DNA of 64,000 bases, taken from positions 1-64,000 of the forward strand of contig JAFRZE010000003.1 in the NCBI GenBank assembly GCA_017442735.1. The letters run 5' to 3'. Positions 1-27,743 of the stretch are shown here, piece after piece (within the stretch, counting starts at the first letter, position 1; every line of letters begins with the position of its first letter). Below the pieces are notes generated by a model. That model saw only the letters and a list, made by a program, of their open reading frames with translations. It had not been told where the DNA came from and did not search any database. Made by a program: the position numbers and the translations under genes. This stretch comes from Bacillota bacterium (GTDB lineage: Bacteria > Bacillota > Clostridia > Lachnospirales > Bianqueaceae).

Positions 1-1
1 A

Positions 2-19525
<19,524 letters not shown>

Positions 19526-19570
19526 TCCTTCCCTGAACAGCTGAAAACAGTTCGAAAGAACAACTGATAC

Positions 19571-19608
19571 AAGGCACTTCCGAGAAATCGGAAGTGCCTT
19601 GTTAGTTT
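19571..19608 (+). terminator. Intrinsic terminator after the giant surface gene
   Basis: A 13-bp inverted repeat (AAGGCACTTCCGA / TCGGAAGTGCCTT) with a short GAAA-type loop is followed by a T-containing tail 46 bases after the stop codon. The remainder of the gap to 19791 shows nothing else that can be supported beyond an A/T-rich stretch ahead of the next gene. Confidence 0.85.
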
Positions 19609-19791
19609 ACTAAGAATAATCTTGAACTACTTGAACAGATGGTTCATGTTCTACGAAAAGCAGAACTAGTTGTTTATGGACAAAGTACGGGGTTTCTGGT
19701 AAAATGAAGTTGAGCCGGCTTTTTGAAGAGTGTTTTTGATTATGGTGGAGTGGCCGAATCAAAAGCAAAATCCAAAAAGGAGGCTCGTAAG

Positions 19792-20497
19792 ATGAACCAG
19801 AGTATGCTGTTCAACGATATTATTCCTATCACTACAGATTATGCTTTTTGTAAGGTGATGGAGGATAACCCGGAAATTTGTCGTAAACTCGTCGAGTTGA
19901 TCCTAATGGATGATCTCGGTGAAATTGAACTTGTTGTTCAGAAACAAAAGACGATCGATACGACTCCGGATGGACGTGGTGTAAGGCTGGATGTCTACGC
20001 CAAAACACCGGACTTTGTCTGCAATATAGAAATGCAGACGACGGACGAAAGAAACCATGGAAAGCGGGCAAGGTATTATCAGAGTCTGATCGATGCTGAC
20101 CTGCTGGACAAAGGGCAGAGATTTGAAAACGGATGCGGAGATTTGGTTTGTTTGTGCGACAGAAGTGACATGCCAGAAAGAAGATGATCTGGGTCATTTT
20201 CTGCGATATATGCGCAGCATGGTTCCATCAAATGCTTTTACAGAAGAAGTACAAAGAGCGGTCGAAGCTGTTTCGAGAGATGCGGAATGGAGGAAGGAAA
20301 TGTATACCTGGGAGATGAAGATTCAGCGCGAAAGAGAGGCGGCTGCCAAAGAAGCGGCGGAAAAAGTAAAAAAAGAAATGATCTTTAATATGAAAGAAAA
20401 CGGTTTGCCAAATGAACAGATTGCGGCAATTGTCAAGCTTCCAATTGAAGTGGTCGTACAGCTGGAGAATGAACCGTTGCATCCCAATAAGGACTAA
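19792..20497 (+). pseudogene. Broken Rpn/PDDEXK-family nuclease (transposase-like) gene
   Basis: The ATG at 19792 follows AAAAAGGAGG. The first frame gives the N-terminal part typical of Rpn/PDDEXK_2 proteins: a start mentioning ITTDYAFCKVM, then RLDVYAKT and CNIEMQT, which match the D and E-x-Q of the nuclease core, then RARYYQSLIDADLL. About base 20100-20150 the match moves to another frame, which carries the family's C-terminal part (EDDLGHFLRYM and a basic coiled helix). The conserved middle that normally joins these two parts is missing, so both a frameshift and an internal deletion are inferred. Such genes are often multi-copy and decay readily. Function here is probably lost. Confidence 0.75.
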
Positions 20498-20511
20498 GAA
20501 TAATGAATAAT

Positions 20512-20540
20512 AACCAGGACCGTATTTGTCCTGGTTTTTG
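20512..20540 (+). terminator. Intrinsic terminator between the nuclease pseudogene and the RNA repair cassette
   Basis: AACCAGGAC and GTCCTGGTT pair across a 7-base loop and are followed by a T-run. It lies inside any extended N-terminus of the next gene that would start at 20503, which argues for the downstream ATG at 20563. Confidence 0.8.
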
Positions 20541-20562
20541 TATAGAGAATGAGGTGTGTCAG

Positions 20563-21501
20563 ATGGCGATTCCTGAGATGGTGATGATGATCGGACTTCC
20601 GGCAAGCGGAAAGTCCACACTGGCTTTAGAGTATGAGAAAAAAGGATATCATATTCACAGTTCGGACGCGATCCGAAGAGAACTGTACGGTTTTCTGGAT
20701 CAACGCGATCCGAACAGAGTGTTTCAGCTGCTTCAGAAGCGGGTCAGGGAAGACCTGAAAAAAGGGATCAGCTGTGTTTATGATGCGACAAATATCCATT
20801 ATCGGTACAGGACTGCGTATCTGGCGGAGATTAAAAGTATTCCTTGTATAAAGACGGCGGCGGTCGTCATGGCGCCGCCAGGACTGGTGAGAGAGCGCAA
20901 TCTTCTCCGGGGCGAAGCCGTCGTACCGGACGATATCATCGAAAAGATGTTGCGCTCCTACCATGCGCCGTACTATCATGAAGGCTGGGACAGGATCGAG
21001 CTCATTCCCGGATGCGATCTTGAGCTGATCAGGGAAGACGCGAAGAAAAATGATGGCTGGGAGCCGGAGAAGATGGTAGAGATCGGACATGATAATCACC
21101 ATCACCCGGAGACGATTGGACAGCATATGCTGATGGCGGAGGCCTATGCGAAGGAACACGGATTTTCGGAGCTGGTAAGAATAGCCGCTCGATATCATGA
21201 TATCGGCAAGCCATACACCAAAGCGTTTTTCAATTATAAAGGTGAACCTACTGAAGAGGCTCATTTCTACGGACATGAGAGTGTGAGTGCGTATTTCTAT
21301 CTCCTGAAAGCACTGGCAGAGGGGATGGAGACTGATCCGGCACTGTATGTGGCAGCCATGATCAGTCTGCATATGCGGCCGCTTCATGCATGGAACAACT
21401 CAGAGAAAATGAGAGAGGTGGATGGAAAACTTCTGGGCGAGACGCTGTATGAAGATGTCTGGAAGCTGAACGCTTGTGATAAAAATGCACGATTGAAATA
21501 A
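20563..21501 (+). CDS. Polynucleotide kinase-like P-loop domain fused to HD phosphohydrolase (putative RNA end-healing enzyme)
   Basis: 312 residues from ATG 20563, preceded by GAGGTG. The N-terminal half is a P-loop kinase of the Pnk/AAA_33 type: Walker A GLPASGKST, then SSDAIR and DATN motifs and an arginine-rich lid (RERNLLRGE). The C-terminal half is an HD domain with H in GQHML, the HD pair in ARYHDIGKP, a further H in FYGHES, and a later LHMRP. Family knowledge: HD-Pnk from Runella removes 2',3'-phosphates with HD and phosphorylates 5'-OH ends with Pnk, but there HD comes first; here the order is kinase then HD, as in T4 Pnkp, which uses an unrelated phosphatase. The gene is four bases from an RNA ligase gene, so a role in RNA end healing is inferred. 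Alternative: a nucleotide or nucleoside kinase/phosphatase. Confidence 0.8.
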   Translation: MAIPEMVMMIGLPASGKSTLALEYEKKGYHIHSSDAIRRELYGFLDQRDPNRVFQLLQKRVREDLKKGISCVYDATNIHYRYRTAYLAEIKSIPCIKTAAVVMAPPGLVRERNLLRGEAVVPDDIIEKMLRSYHAPYYHEGWDRIELIPGCDLELIREDAKKNDGWEPEKMVEIGHDNHHHPETIGQHMLMAEAYAKEHGFSELVRIAARYHDIGKPYTKAFFNYKGEPTEEAHFYGHESVSAYFYLLKALAEGMETDPALYVAAMISLHMRPLHAWNNSEKMREVDGKLLGETLYEDVWKLNACDKNARLK

Positions 21502-21505
21502 TAAA

Positions 21506-22645
21506 ATGGCAAGTTTGATTTTAGATTTAGTAAAGCAGTATCCCATCGAAACCGTCAAAGAAAGGATGAACGAGAAAGCAGTCTCGGTCAGTTGGGACGG
21601 GGATCTGTATATTTTTAATTACGGTGCCGCGCCGGACTTTTCCGATCCATATGTGTGCGAAGCAAGAGGGATCATCATCGATATAGTTCGCCAGAAAGTC
21701 GTGTGCCGCGGATTCGATAAATTCTTCAATTTCTCGGAACCCTACGCGGCTTCGATCGACTGGGAGAGCGCGAAGGTACAGGAGAAGGTGGATGGTTCGA
21801 TCATCAAGCTGTACTGGTATGACGGGGAATGGCGGTTTTCTACGAATTCGGTCGTCAACGCGAAGAATTCCCATCTTTCGGAAGTAAACGCCAATATCGG
21901 CGGTAAGTTTAAAAACTTCGATGAACTGATTCGGGCAGCGGAAAACTATGGCTCGATCCCTTTTGAGAAACTGGACAAAAATGCAACCTATATTTTTGAG
22001 CTGGCTTCTCCGTACAATCATGTGGTGATCCACTACGGGAGGATCATGCTGTACCATACCGGAACAAGAGATAATCTTACCGGACAGGAACGAGTGGAAG
22101 ATATCGGTGTGATCCGGCCGGCGGAGTATTCGTTTCATACGCTGGATGACTGTATCGAAGCCGTGAAGAAGCTCAACCGGTCTGATCAGACAGTGGAAAA
22201 AGAAGGGTTCGTGGTCGTCGATCAGTACTTTCGAAGGATCAAGATCAAAGCGCCGGAGTATCTTTTCTTTCATAGTAAAGCGAATAATCATGTCCTGACG
22301 AAGGAACGCGTCATCGAAATGATCGAGAGTGATGATTTCGATGAAAAGCTGTTCCTGGAGCAGTTTCCGGAATTTTCCGGTGTTTTTTCCTGGTATGAGG
22401 CCGAACTGATGCATTTTCTGGAAGAATGCGAGGCGCATGCGATGGCCGGACGGGAGGCTTTTCAGGAAGGTATCCTGTCAGCAAAGGAATTATACGCGAA
22501 ATATCAGGATGATCCCTATGTGTTTGTGGTGATGAACGCGTTCAATCGCCCAGAGAAAACGATGCGAGAGATCATGAACGATATCCGGCATACAAAGAAG
22601 ATGAGTCTTCTAAAGGATTATGTGTCCGATGGAGGAAACGGATGA
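21506..22645 (+). CDS. T4 Rnl1-type ATP-dependent RNA ligase
   Basis: 379 residues, close to the length of T4 RNA ligase 1 (374). Nucleotidyltransferase motifs are visible in order: motif I with the adenylated lysine as KVDGS (about residue 93), preceded by KFFNFSEP as in Rnl1; motif III-like YIFELASPYN; motif IV EGFVVVD; motif V RIKIKAPEY. It should seal 5'-phosphate and 3'-OH RNA ends with ATP. The start is 4 bases after the kinase-HD stop and lacks a strong Shine-Dalgarno sequence, which suggests translational coupling. With the upstream kinase-HD it forms a heal-and-seal pair. The substrate, tRNA or another RNA, is unknown. Confidence 0.85.
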   Translation: MASLILDLVKQYPIETVKERMNEKAVSVSWDGDLYIFNYGAAPDFSDPYVCEARGIIIDIVRQKVVCRGFDKFFNFSEPYAASIDWESAKVQEKVDGSIIKLYWYDGEWRFSTNSVVNAKNSHLSEVNANIGGKFKNFDELIRAAENYGSIPFEKLDKNATYIFELASPYNHVVIHYGRIMLYHTGTRDNLTGQERVEDIGVIRPAEYSFHTLDDCIEAVKKLNRSDQTVEKEGFVVVDQYFRRIKIKAPEYLFFHSKANNHVLTKERVIEMIESDDFDEKLFLEQFPEFSGVFSWYEAELMHFLEECEAHAMAGREAFQEGILSAKELYAKYQDDPYVFVVMNAFNRPEKTMREIMNDIRHTKKMSLLKDYVSDGGNG

Positions 22646-23448
22646 AAATCTATGAACTGAAATATTCCAACACGAATACGTATCTGATCGAAGGGTCGAA
22701 GGGCCGGATCCTCTGGGATACCGGATGGGCCGGAACATTTCCCGCGTTCTGCCGGGAGATGGGAGAGCTTCGGATCCCGGTCCAGAAGATCGACTATATT
22801 CTGATCTCGCATTTCCATCCGGACCATATGGGGATCGCGCAGGAGATCGCGGATCTGGGACCTGTGATCACGGTGATGGATGTACAGAAAGAGTTTCTTC
22901 ATGCCGCGGATACTGTCTACGCAAAGGAAAAGAATATGCGATTTCTTCCGATCAGGGATGAGAAAATCAAGGTGATCTCTCCGGACGAAAGCCGGAGCTT
23001 TCTGGCTCGGCTGGGAATTCGGGGCGAGATCCTTTCTACGCCGGGTCACAGTGATGACAGTATCTCACTCTGCCTGGATGAAGGCGATTTCTTCGTGGGC
23101 GATCTGAATCCGCTATATGAGCTGGAGTTACATCAGGGGACGCAGATCGCTAAAAGCTGGGAAAAGCTGCTTGAATGTCATCCGAAAACGATCTACTACG
23201 GCCATGCGAAGACTGCGCACCTTGAGAAGAAGGAGATACAGGAAAAAGCTCCGCAGGATCTGGATCTTCTGGTCACAAGAATCACGAAGTATATCGATCG
23301 GGGCCTGTCGCTGGAGAAGATCGCGAAGAAAACAGGCGCAGAGTTTTCTTTTGTAGAGAATGTGGCCAGGATGTATCTGACGCATCAGAATATCAGTGTG
23401 CAGGGGATCCTGGACAGGATCCAGTCACGCGCAGGTTATGGAAGATGA
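22642..23448 (+). CDS. Metallo-beta-lactamase-fold hydrolase in the RNA repair cassette
   Basis: 268 residues. The HFHPDHMG motif (HxHxDH type) gives the dinuclear metal site; TPGHSDDS and FFVGDL supply further His and Asp ligands, and YYGHA is the late His. The start ATG overlaps the stop of the RNA ligase gene (ATGA), with GGAGG just upstream. The C-terminal 60 residues after the MBL core look helical and may be a small accessory domain. MBL enzymes range from thioesterases and lactonases to nucleases. The overlap suggests work linked to the ligase (for example RNA trimming or a small-molecule by-product), but the sequence lacks the extra nuclease domain of RNase J and RNase Z hallmarks were not identified, so the substrate is unassigned. 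Confidence 0.75.
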   Translation: MKIYELKYSNTNTYLIEGSKGRILWDTGWAGTFPAFCREMGELRIPVQKIDYILISHFHPDHMGIAQEIADLGPVITVMDVQKEFLHAADTVYAKEKNMRFLPIRDEKIKVISPDESRSFLARLGIRGEILSTPGHSDDSISLCLDEGDFFVGDLNPLYELELHQGTQIAKSWEKLLECHPKTIYYGHAKTAHLEKKEIQEKAPQDLDLLVTRITKYIDRGLSLEKIAKKTGAEFSFVENVARMYLTHQNISVQGILDRIQSRAGYGR

Positions 23449-23461
23449 CTGCCTTTAGTTC

Positions 23462-23490
23462 TTGAAATATTGTCTGAAAAAGGGTAAAAT
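23462..23490 (+). promoter_or_regulatory. Sigma70-type promoter for trkA
   Basis: TTGAAA at 23462-23467 and TAAAAT at 23485-23490 are 17 bp apart, 36 bp before the trkA ATG. A GGAGGA ribosome binding site follows. Confidence 0.6.
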
Positions 23491-23526
23491 AAAGAGAAGT
23501 ATCCATACACTGGAGGATAACGCGTA

Positions 23527-24894
23527 ATGAAGATAATTGTCGTGGGTTGCGGGAAGATCGGAACATATATCGTGGGGACGCTGGCAGCGGAAGGACACGA
23601 TGTGACAGCGATCGATCTGTCGGAGTCTGTGATCAAAAGTATTGCTGATCAGTATGACGTTCAGACGCTGGTAGGCGACGGAACTGACTACGATACGCTG
23701 CAGGAAGCCGGCGCGGAAGAATGCCGGCTCTTCCTTGCGATGACGACATCGGATGAAAAGAATATCCTCTGTTGTTTCCTGGCAAGGAGAATGGGCGCCC
23801 ATCATACGGTGGCAAGGATCGAAAAACCGGAAACATCCGACCGGGAACTCGCCTTTATCAAGCAGCAGATGAATATTTCCATGTTCCTGAATCCGTCTCA
23901 GATCGTGGCTTCGGAGCTTTTCAACATGCTCAAGCTCCCGTCCGGCATGCACGCGGATTATTTCGCGCGCAGAAGCTTTGAGATGGTCGAGATGAAACTG
24001 CCCGCGGATTCTTCTCTGGATGGGATGACGCTGATCGATATGCGTAAACAATATAAAGGCAAATATCTGATCGTGGCTGTGGGACGCGGAGACGATGTCT
24101 TCGTTCCCGACGGCTTTTTCCGGCTGCGTGCAGGCGACCGGATCACGATGAATGCCTCTCCCGCGGAGGCGGACCGTGTTATTTCGGAACTGGGATTCAG
24201 TACGATCGCGTCCAGAAACGTGATGATCCTGGGCGGCAGCCTGACAGCCATGCACCTCGGGAAGATGCTGGTGGAGCTGGGTACCACGGTCAAGATCATC
24301 GAGGAAGACCGTGACAGATGCCGTGATCTTTGCGAGGCGGTACCTGAGGCGATCGTTATCCATGGTGACGGCGCGCACGGAGATATGCTGATGGAAGAAG
24401 GTCTGGAAAACTGCGACGCGTTCGTGGCGCTGACCGGCATGGATGAGGAAAACATCCTGATGGCGATCTACGCGGCTTCGCAGAATGTAGGCAAGACGCT
24501 GGCGAAGATCGACCGGACAGAGTTCAGCAACCTGGCGATGAAGCTTGGCCTGATGGGTCAGGTAGAGCCGAAGAAGCTGGTGGCGGATCTGATCGTTCGT
24601 TATGCCCGAGCGATCGAGAACGCGGTAGGCAACAACGTGGAGACCCTGTATAAACTGATGGGCGGCAAGGCGGAAGCGCTGGAGTTCAACGTACGTCAGA
24701 ACTTTAAGAGAGCCGGTGTGGCGCTGCTCAATCTGAACGGACAGATCAAGCCGAATATCCTGATCGGCGGCATCGTGCGCGGGGATCAGAGGATCATCCC
24801 CGGTCCTACCGACAGTATGCAGGTCGGCGATCGCGTTATCGTAGTTTCCGCAGGTCATACACTGTATGACCTTTCCGATATTTTTGTCGAATAA
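23527..24894 (+). CDS. trkA: Trk potassium uptake system NAD-binding peripheral subunit
   Basis: 455 residues, the usual length for full TrkA with two RCK units. The first Rossmann fold starts with VVGCGKIG and an acidic residue at the end of strand 2 (TAID), which indicates NAD(H) binding. The second Rossmann-like half begins MILGGSLTAM and lacks the full GxGxxG pattern, as is common. Each half is followed by a TrkA-C-like segment (about residues 140-220 and 375-455). It gates the TrkH channel on the cytoplasmic face. trkH follows after 18 bases, so they form one operon. No unusual truncation is seen. Confidence 0.92.
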   Translation: MKIIVVGCGKIGTYIVGTLAAEGHDVTAIDLSESVIKSIADQYDVQTLVGDGTDYDTLQEAGAEECRLFLAMTTSDEKNILCCFLARRMGAHHTVARIEKPETSDRELAFIKQQMNISMFLNPSQIVASELFNMLKLPSGMHADYFARRSFEMVEMKLPADSSLDGMTLIDMRKQYKGKYLIVAVGRGDDVFVPDGFFRLRAGDRITMNASPAEADRVISELGFSTIASRNVMILGGSLTAMHLGKMLVELGTTVKIIEEDRDRCRDLCEAVPEAIVIHGDGAHGDMLMEEGLENCDAFVALTGMDEENILMAIYAASQNVGKTLAKIDRTEFSNLAMKLGLMGQVEPKKLVADLIVRYARAIENAVGNNVETLYKLMGGKAEALEFNVRQNFKRAGVALLNLNGQIKPNILIGGIVRGDQRIIPGPTDSMQVGDRVIVVSAGHTLYDLSDIFVE

Positions 24895-24912
24895 TCCTTC
24901 CGGGAGAATGAT

Positions 24913-26430
24913 ATGAACCGAAAAATGATTTTCTTCATGATCGGTCAGGTCATGGAGGTGGTGGCGGCACTGATGATCCTGCCGCTCGTGGTCTCGATCA
25001 TTTATCATGAGCGATGTATCACAGCTTTTCTGATCACGATCCTGATCTCGCTGGCCGGCGGACTGATACTGACACTTATTTTCCGCAAAGGAAACCGCGT
25101 GATCTACGCGAAGGAAGGATTTATCATCGTCGCGCTGTCGTGGATCATCGTATCCGCGATAGGCGCGCTACCGTTTGTCATCAGCAAAGAGATCCCGAAC
25201 TATATCGATGCGTTTTTCGAAGTGGTCAGCGGCTTTACGACGACAGGGGCTTCGATCCTTCGGGATGTGGAAGCGATGAGTAAAGGAATGCTGTTCTGGC
25301 GAAGCTTTACGCACTGGATCGGCGGTATGGGCGTGATCGTGTTTATGATGGCGATCGTTCCTTCGCAGAATGACCGCAATATGCATGTCATGCGGGCAGA
25401 GGTGCCCGGGCCGACCGTAGGTAAACTGGTGCCGCGTCTGCGCGATACCGCGAGGATCCTGTATCTTCTCTATATCGCGATCAGCGTGATCGAGGTGATC
25501 TTCCTTCTGGCCGGCGGCATGCCGCTTTTTGACAGTTTATGCCATATGTTCGGTACCGCCGGTACCGGCGGTTTCGGCGTCAAGGGAGATTCCATTACTT
25601 CCTACAATCCGTATCTGCAGTGGGTCATCACGATCTTCATGCTGATGTTCGGTGTCAACTTCAACCTGTATTATCTGGTCGTCCGAAAACAGCTCAAGCT
25701 GGCGCTGAAATCCTCGGAGCTTCGCTGTTATCTCCTGATCTGGGTAAGTGCGAACGTGCTGATCGTCATGAATCTGATGAACCGGATGGGCCTTACCTTC
25801 AATCTGGCCCTTCGCCAGTCAGCCTTCCAGACAGCGTCTATCCTGACGACGACCGGTTACGCGACGGCTGACTTCAACACCTGGCCGCAGCTTTCGAAGT
25901 CGATCCTGCTTGTCCTGATGTTTATCGGCGGATGTGCCGGTTCCACAGGCGGCGGTCTGAAAGTCTCGCGTGTGATGATGCTCTTTTCCGACATCAAACG
26001 GGAACTGAGACATCTGTTGCATCCCAGATCCGTCGAGATCATCAAGTTCGAGGGCAAGCGTCTGGATAATACTGTGCTGCATTCCGTCAACTCGTACTTT
26101 TCTCTGTATATGGCATTGTTGATCCTGATGATCCTCCTGCTGGCGTTTGACAAGTCCGATTTCGAGACGGATGTCACAGCTGCGATCGCCTGCTTCAACA
26201 ATATCGGTCCCGGTTTTGCGGCCGTCGGTCCGTCGGCGAACTACGCGGATTATTCCTGGTTCTCCAAGCTTGTGCTGGCAGCCGGTATGCTGCTTGGACG
26301 TCTGGAAATCTATCCGATCGTGATCGCGCTGACGCCGGCTACCTGGACGACGAGAAACCTTCTGACGCTGCGGGAACGCATCCGGATCGCGTATCAGCGG
26401 TCGTATCACCGCCGTCATCACGAGGAATAG
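24913..26430 (+). CDS. trkH: Trk potassium transporter membrane subunit
   Basis: 505 residues with about ten hydrophobic segments. The four selectivity-filter repeats are recognisable: TTTGAS, GTAGTGGFG, TTTGYA and NNIGPGF, each with the conserved glycine. This is the K+ pore that pairs with TrkA. The terminal HRRHHEE tail is cytoplasmic. The next gene starts two bases after the stop codon, so trkA, trkH and rsmI are probably co-transcribed. Confidence 0.92.
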   Translation: MNRKMIFFMIGQVMEVVAALMILPLVVSIIYHERCITAFLITILISLAGGLILTLIFRKGNRVIYAKEGFIIVALSWIIVSAIGALPFVISKEIPNYIDAFFEVVSGFTTTGASILRDVEAMSKGMLFWRSFTHWIGGMGVIVFMMAIVPSQNDRNMHVMRAEVPGPTVGKLVPRLRDTARILYLLYIAISVIEVIFLLAGGMPLFDSLCHMFGTAGTGGFGVKGDSITSYNPYLQWVITIFMLMFGVNFNLYYLVVRKQLKLALKSSELRCYLLIWVSANVLIVMNLMNRMGLTFNLALRQSAFQTASILTTTGYATADFNTWPQLSKSILLVLMFIGGCAGSTGGGLKVSRVMMLFSDIKRELRHLLHPRSVEIIKFEGKRLDNTVLHSVNSYFSLYMALLILMILLLAFDKSDFETDVTAAIACFNNIGPGFAAVGPSANYADYSWFSKLVLAAGMLLGRLEIYPIVIALTPATWTTRNLLTLRERIRIAYQRSYHRRHHEE

Positions 26431-26431
26431 C

Positions 26432-27274
26432 ATGGGCACATTGTATCTTTGCCCGACGCCGATCGGTAATCTGTCGGATATTTCCGAAAGGGTGCTGGAG
26501 ACCCTCCGGTCGGTGGATGTGATCGCCTGTGAGGATACGCGCACATCGCTGGGGCTGCTTACACATTTTGATATTCATAAACCGCTCATCAGCTATCACA
26601 AGTTCAACGAACAGGAACGTTCCGAAGAGATCATCCGAAGGCTCAAAGGCCTGGATCAGCCGGAAGAAGACGTCGCGCTGATCTCAGACGCCGGGATGCC
26701 GGCGATCTCCGATCCCGGGCAGATCCTGGTCAGGAAATGCCATGACGCGGGGATCCGTGTGACAGCGCTGCCCGGGCCCTGCGCGTTCGTGACGGCCCTG
26801 GCGCTGTCGGGACTAGACTCCCGGCGGTTCAGCTTCGAAGGGTTTCTTCCCACGGATAAAAAAGAGAGGGAAGAAGTACTGGAAGCACTCGCCAAAGCGC
26901 GTGGGACAACGATCTTCTATGAAGCGCCGCACAGGCTCAAGGAGACCCTGAAACTGCTCTCCAAATCAGCGGGAGAACGTCCGGCGGCCTGTGTGCGGGA
27001 GATCTCCAAACGATTCGAGGAGATCCGGCTGGGGACGATCGAGGAACTTGGCATCTACTTTGATAGGGTCGAGCCCAGAGGCGAGTTCGTGATCCTGATC
27101 GAAGGCGTGCCGGAAGAAGAAAGGCAAAAGGAAATGGCGGCGCGCTTTGAGGACTTGAGCATCGAAGAGCATATGGCGCTGTATCAGGATCTTCCGGAGA
27201 AGGACGCCATGAAAGCGGTAGCGAAGGATCGCGGGATCTCCAAGCGGGACGTCTACGCGGCGCTGAAAAAGTAA
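26432..27274 (+). CDS. rsmI: 16S rRNA (cytidine-1402-2'-O)-methyltransferase
   Basis: 280 residues. The sequence begins GTLYLCPTPIGNL and contains CEDTRTS, SDAGMPAISDPG and ALPGPCA, the signature of the RsmI/YraL branch of tetrapyrrole-methylase-fold enzymes. It uses SAM to methylate the ribose of C1402 in 16S rRNA, tuning the decoding site. The C-terminal segment (KDAMKAVAKDRGISKRDVY) is the small helical tail typical of the family. It starts right after trkH. Confidence 0.93.
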   Translation: MGTLYLCPTPIGNLSDISERVLETLRSVDVIACEDTRTSLGLLTHFDIHKPLISYHKFNEQERSEEIIRRLKGLDQPEEDVALISDAGMPAISDPGQILVRKCHDAGIRVTALPGPCAFVTALALSGLDSRRFSFEGFLPTDKKEREEVLEALAKARGTTIFYEAPHRLKETLKLLSKSAGERPAACVREISKRFEEIRLGTIEELGIYFDRVEPRGEFVILIEGVPEEERQKEMAARFEDLSIEEHMALYQDLPEKDAMKAVAKDRGISKRDVYAALKK

Positions 27275-27308
27275 ACGATCGATATTTTTACATAAAGGAG
27301 TACGGGTG

Positions 27309-27743
27309 ATGGACAACTGTATTTTCTGCAAGATCGCGGCGGGAAAAATCCCGTCGAACACCGTTTATGAGGATGAAGATTTCCGTGTGATCCTGGATCT
27401 CAATCAGGGGATGAAAGGGCATATGCTGATCCTCCCGAAGGAACACTATGAGAATTTCTACGAACTTCCGGACGAGCTGGCAGCCAAAGCGATGATCCTG
27501 GCGAAAAAGCTCTCTCTGGCCGCGAGAAAGGCCTTTGAAAAGGCCGGGACGCCGCTGGACGGACTGAATATCCTTCAGAATAATGGTGAAGCCGCCGGAC
27601 AGAGTGTGATGCATTATCATCTTCACGTGCTTCCCCGGATCAAAGGGGATGATCCGCTGTTCCCGCTCTGGAGCGAAGCGGCCATGGAATCCGGTGATAT
27701 GAAAGCGCTTGCGGAAAGCCTGAAAGGAGCACTGGAGTCATGA
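27309..27743 (+). CDS. HIT-family (HinT-like) nucleotide hydrolase
   Basis: 144 residues from ATG 27309; an AAGGAG lies 8 bases upstream, which favours this codon over the GTG at 27306. The N-terminus CIFCKIAAG and the histidine triad HYHLHVLP are diagnostic of the HIT/HinT branch, which hydrolyses purine nucleoside phosphoramidates or related substrates. The two cysteines (CIFC) could bind zinc. The stop overlaps the start of the galactokinase fusion by four bases. Confidence 0.9.
   Translation: MDNCIFCKIAAGKIPSNTVYEDEDFRVILDLNQGMKGHMLILPKEHYENFYELPDELAAKAMILAKKLSLAARKAFEKAGTPLDGLNILQNNGEAAGQSVMHYHLHVLPRIKGDDPLFPLWSEAAMESGDMKALAESLKGALES

Noticed and set aside
19609-19791. Promoter of the nuclease pseudogene
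   Set aside because: A TAAAAT-like hexamer is present near 19700, but no -35 with acceptable spacing was found.
20503-20562. Longer N-terminus of the kinase-HD protein
   Set aside because: It would start inside an intrinsic terminator, and the P-loop kinase start with a ribosome site is at 20563.
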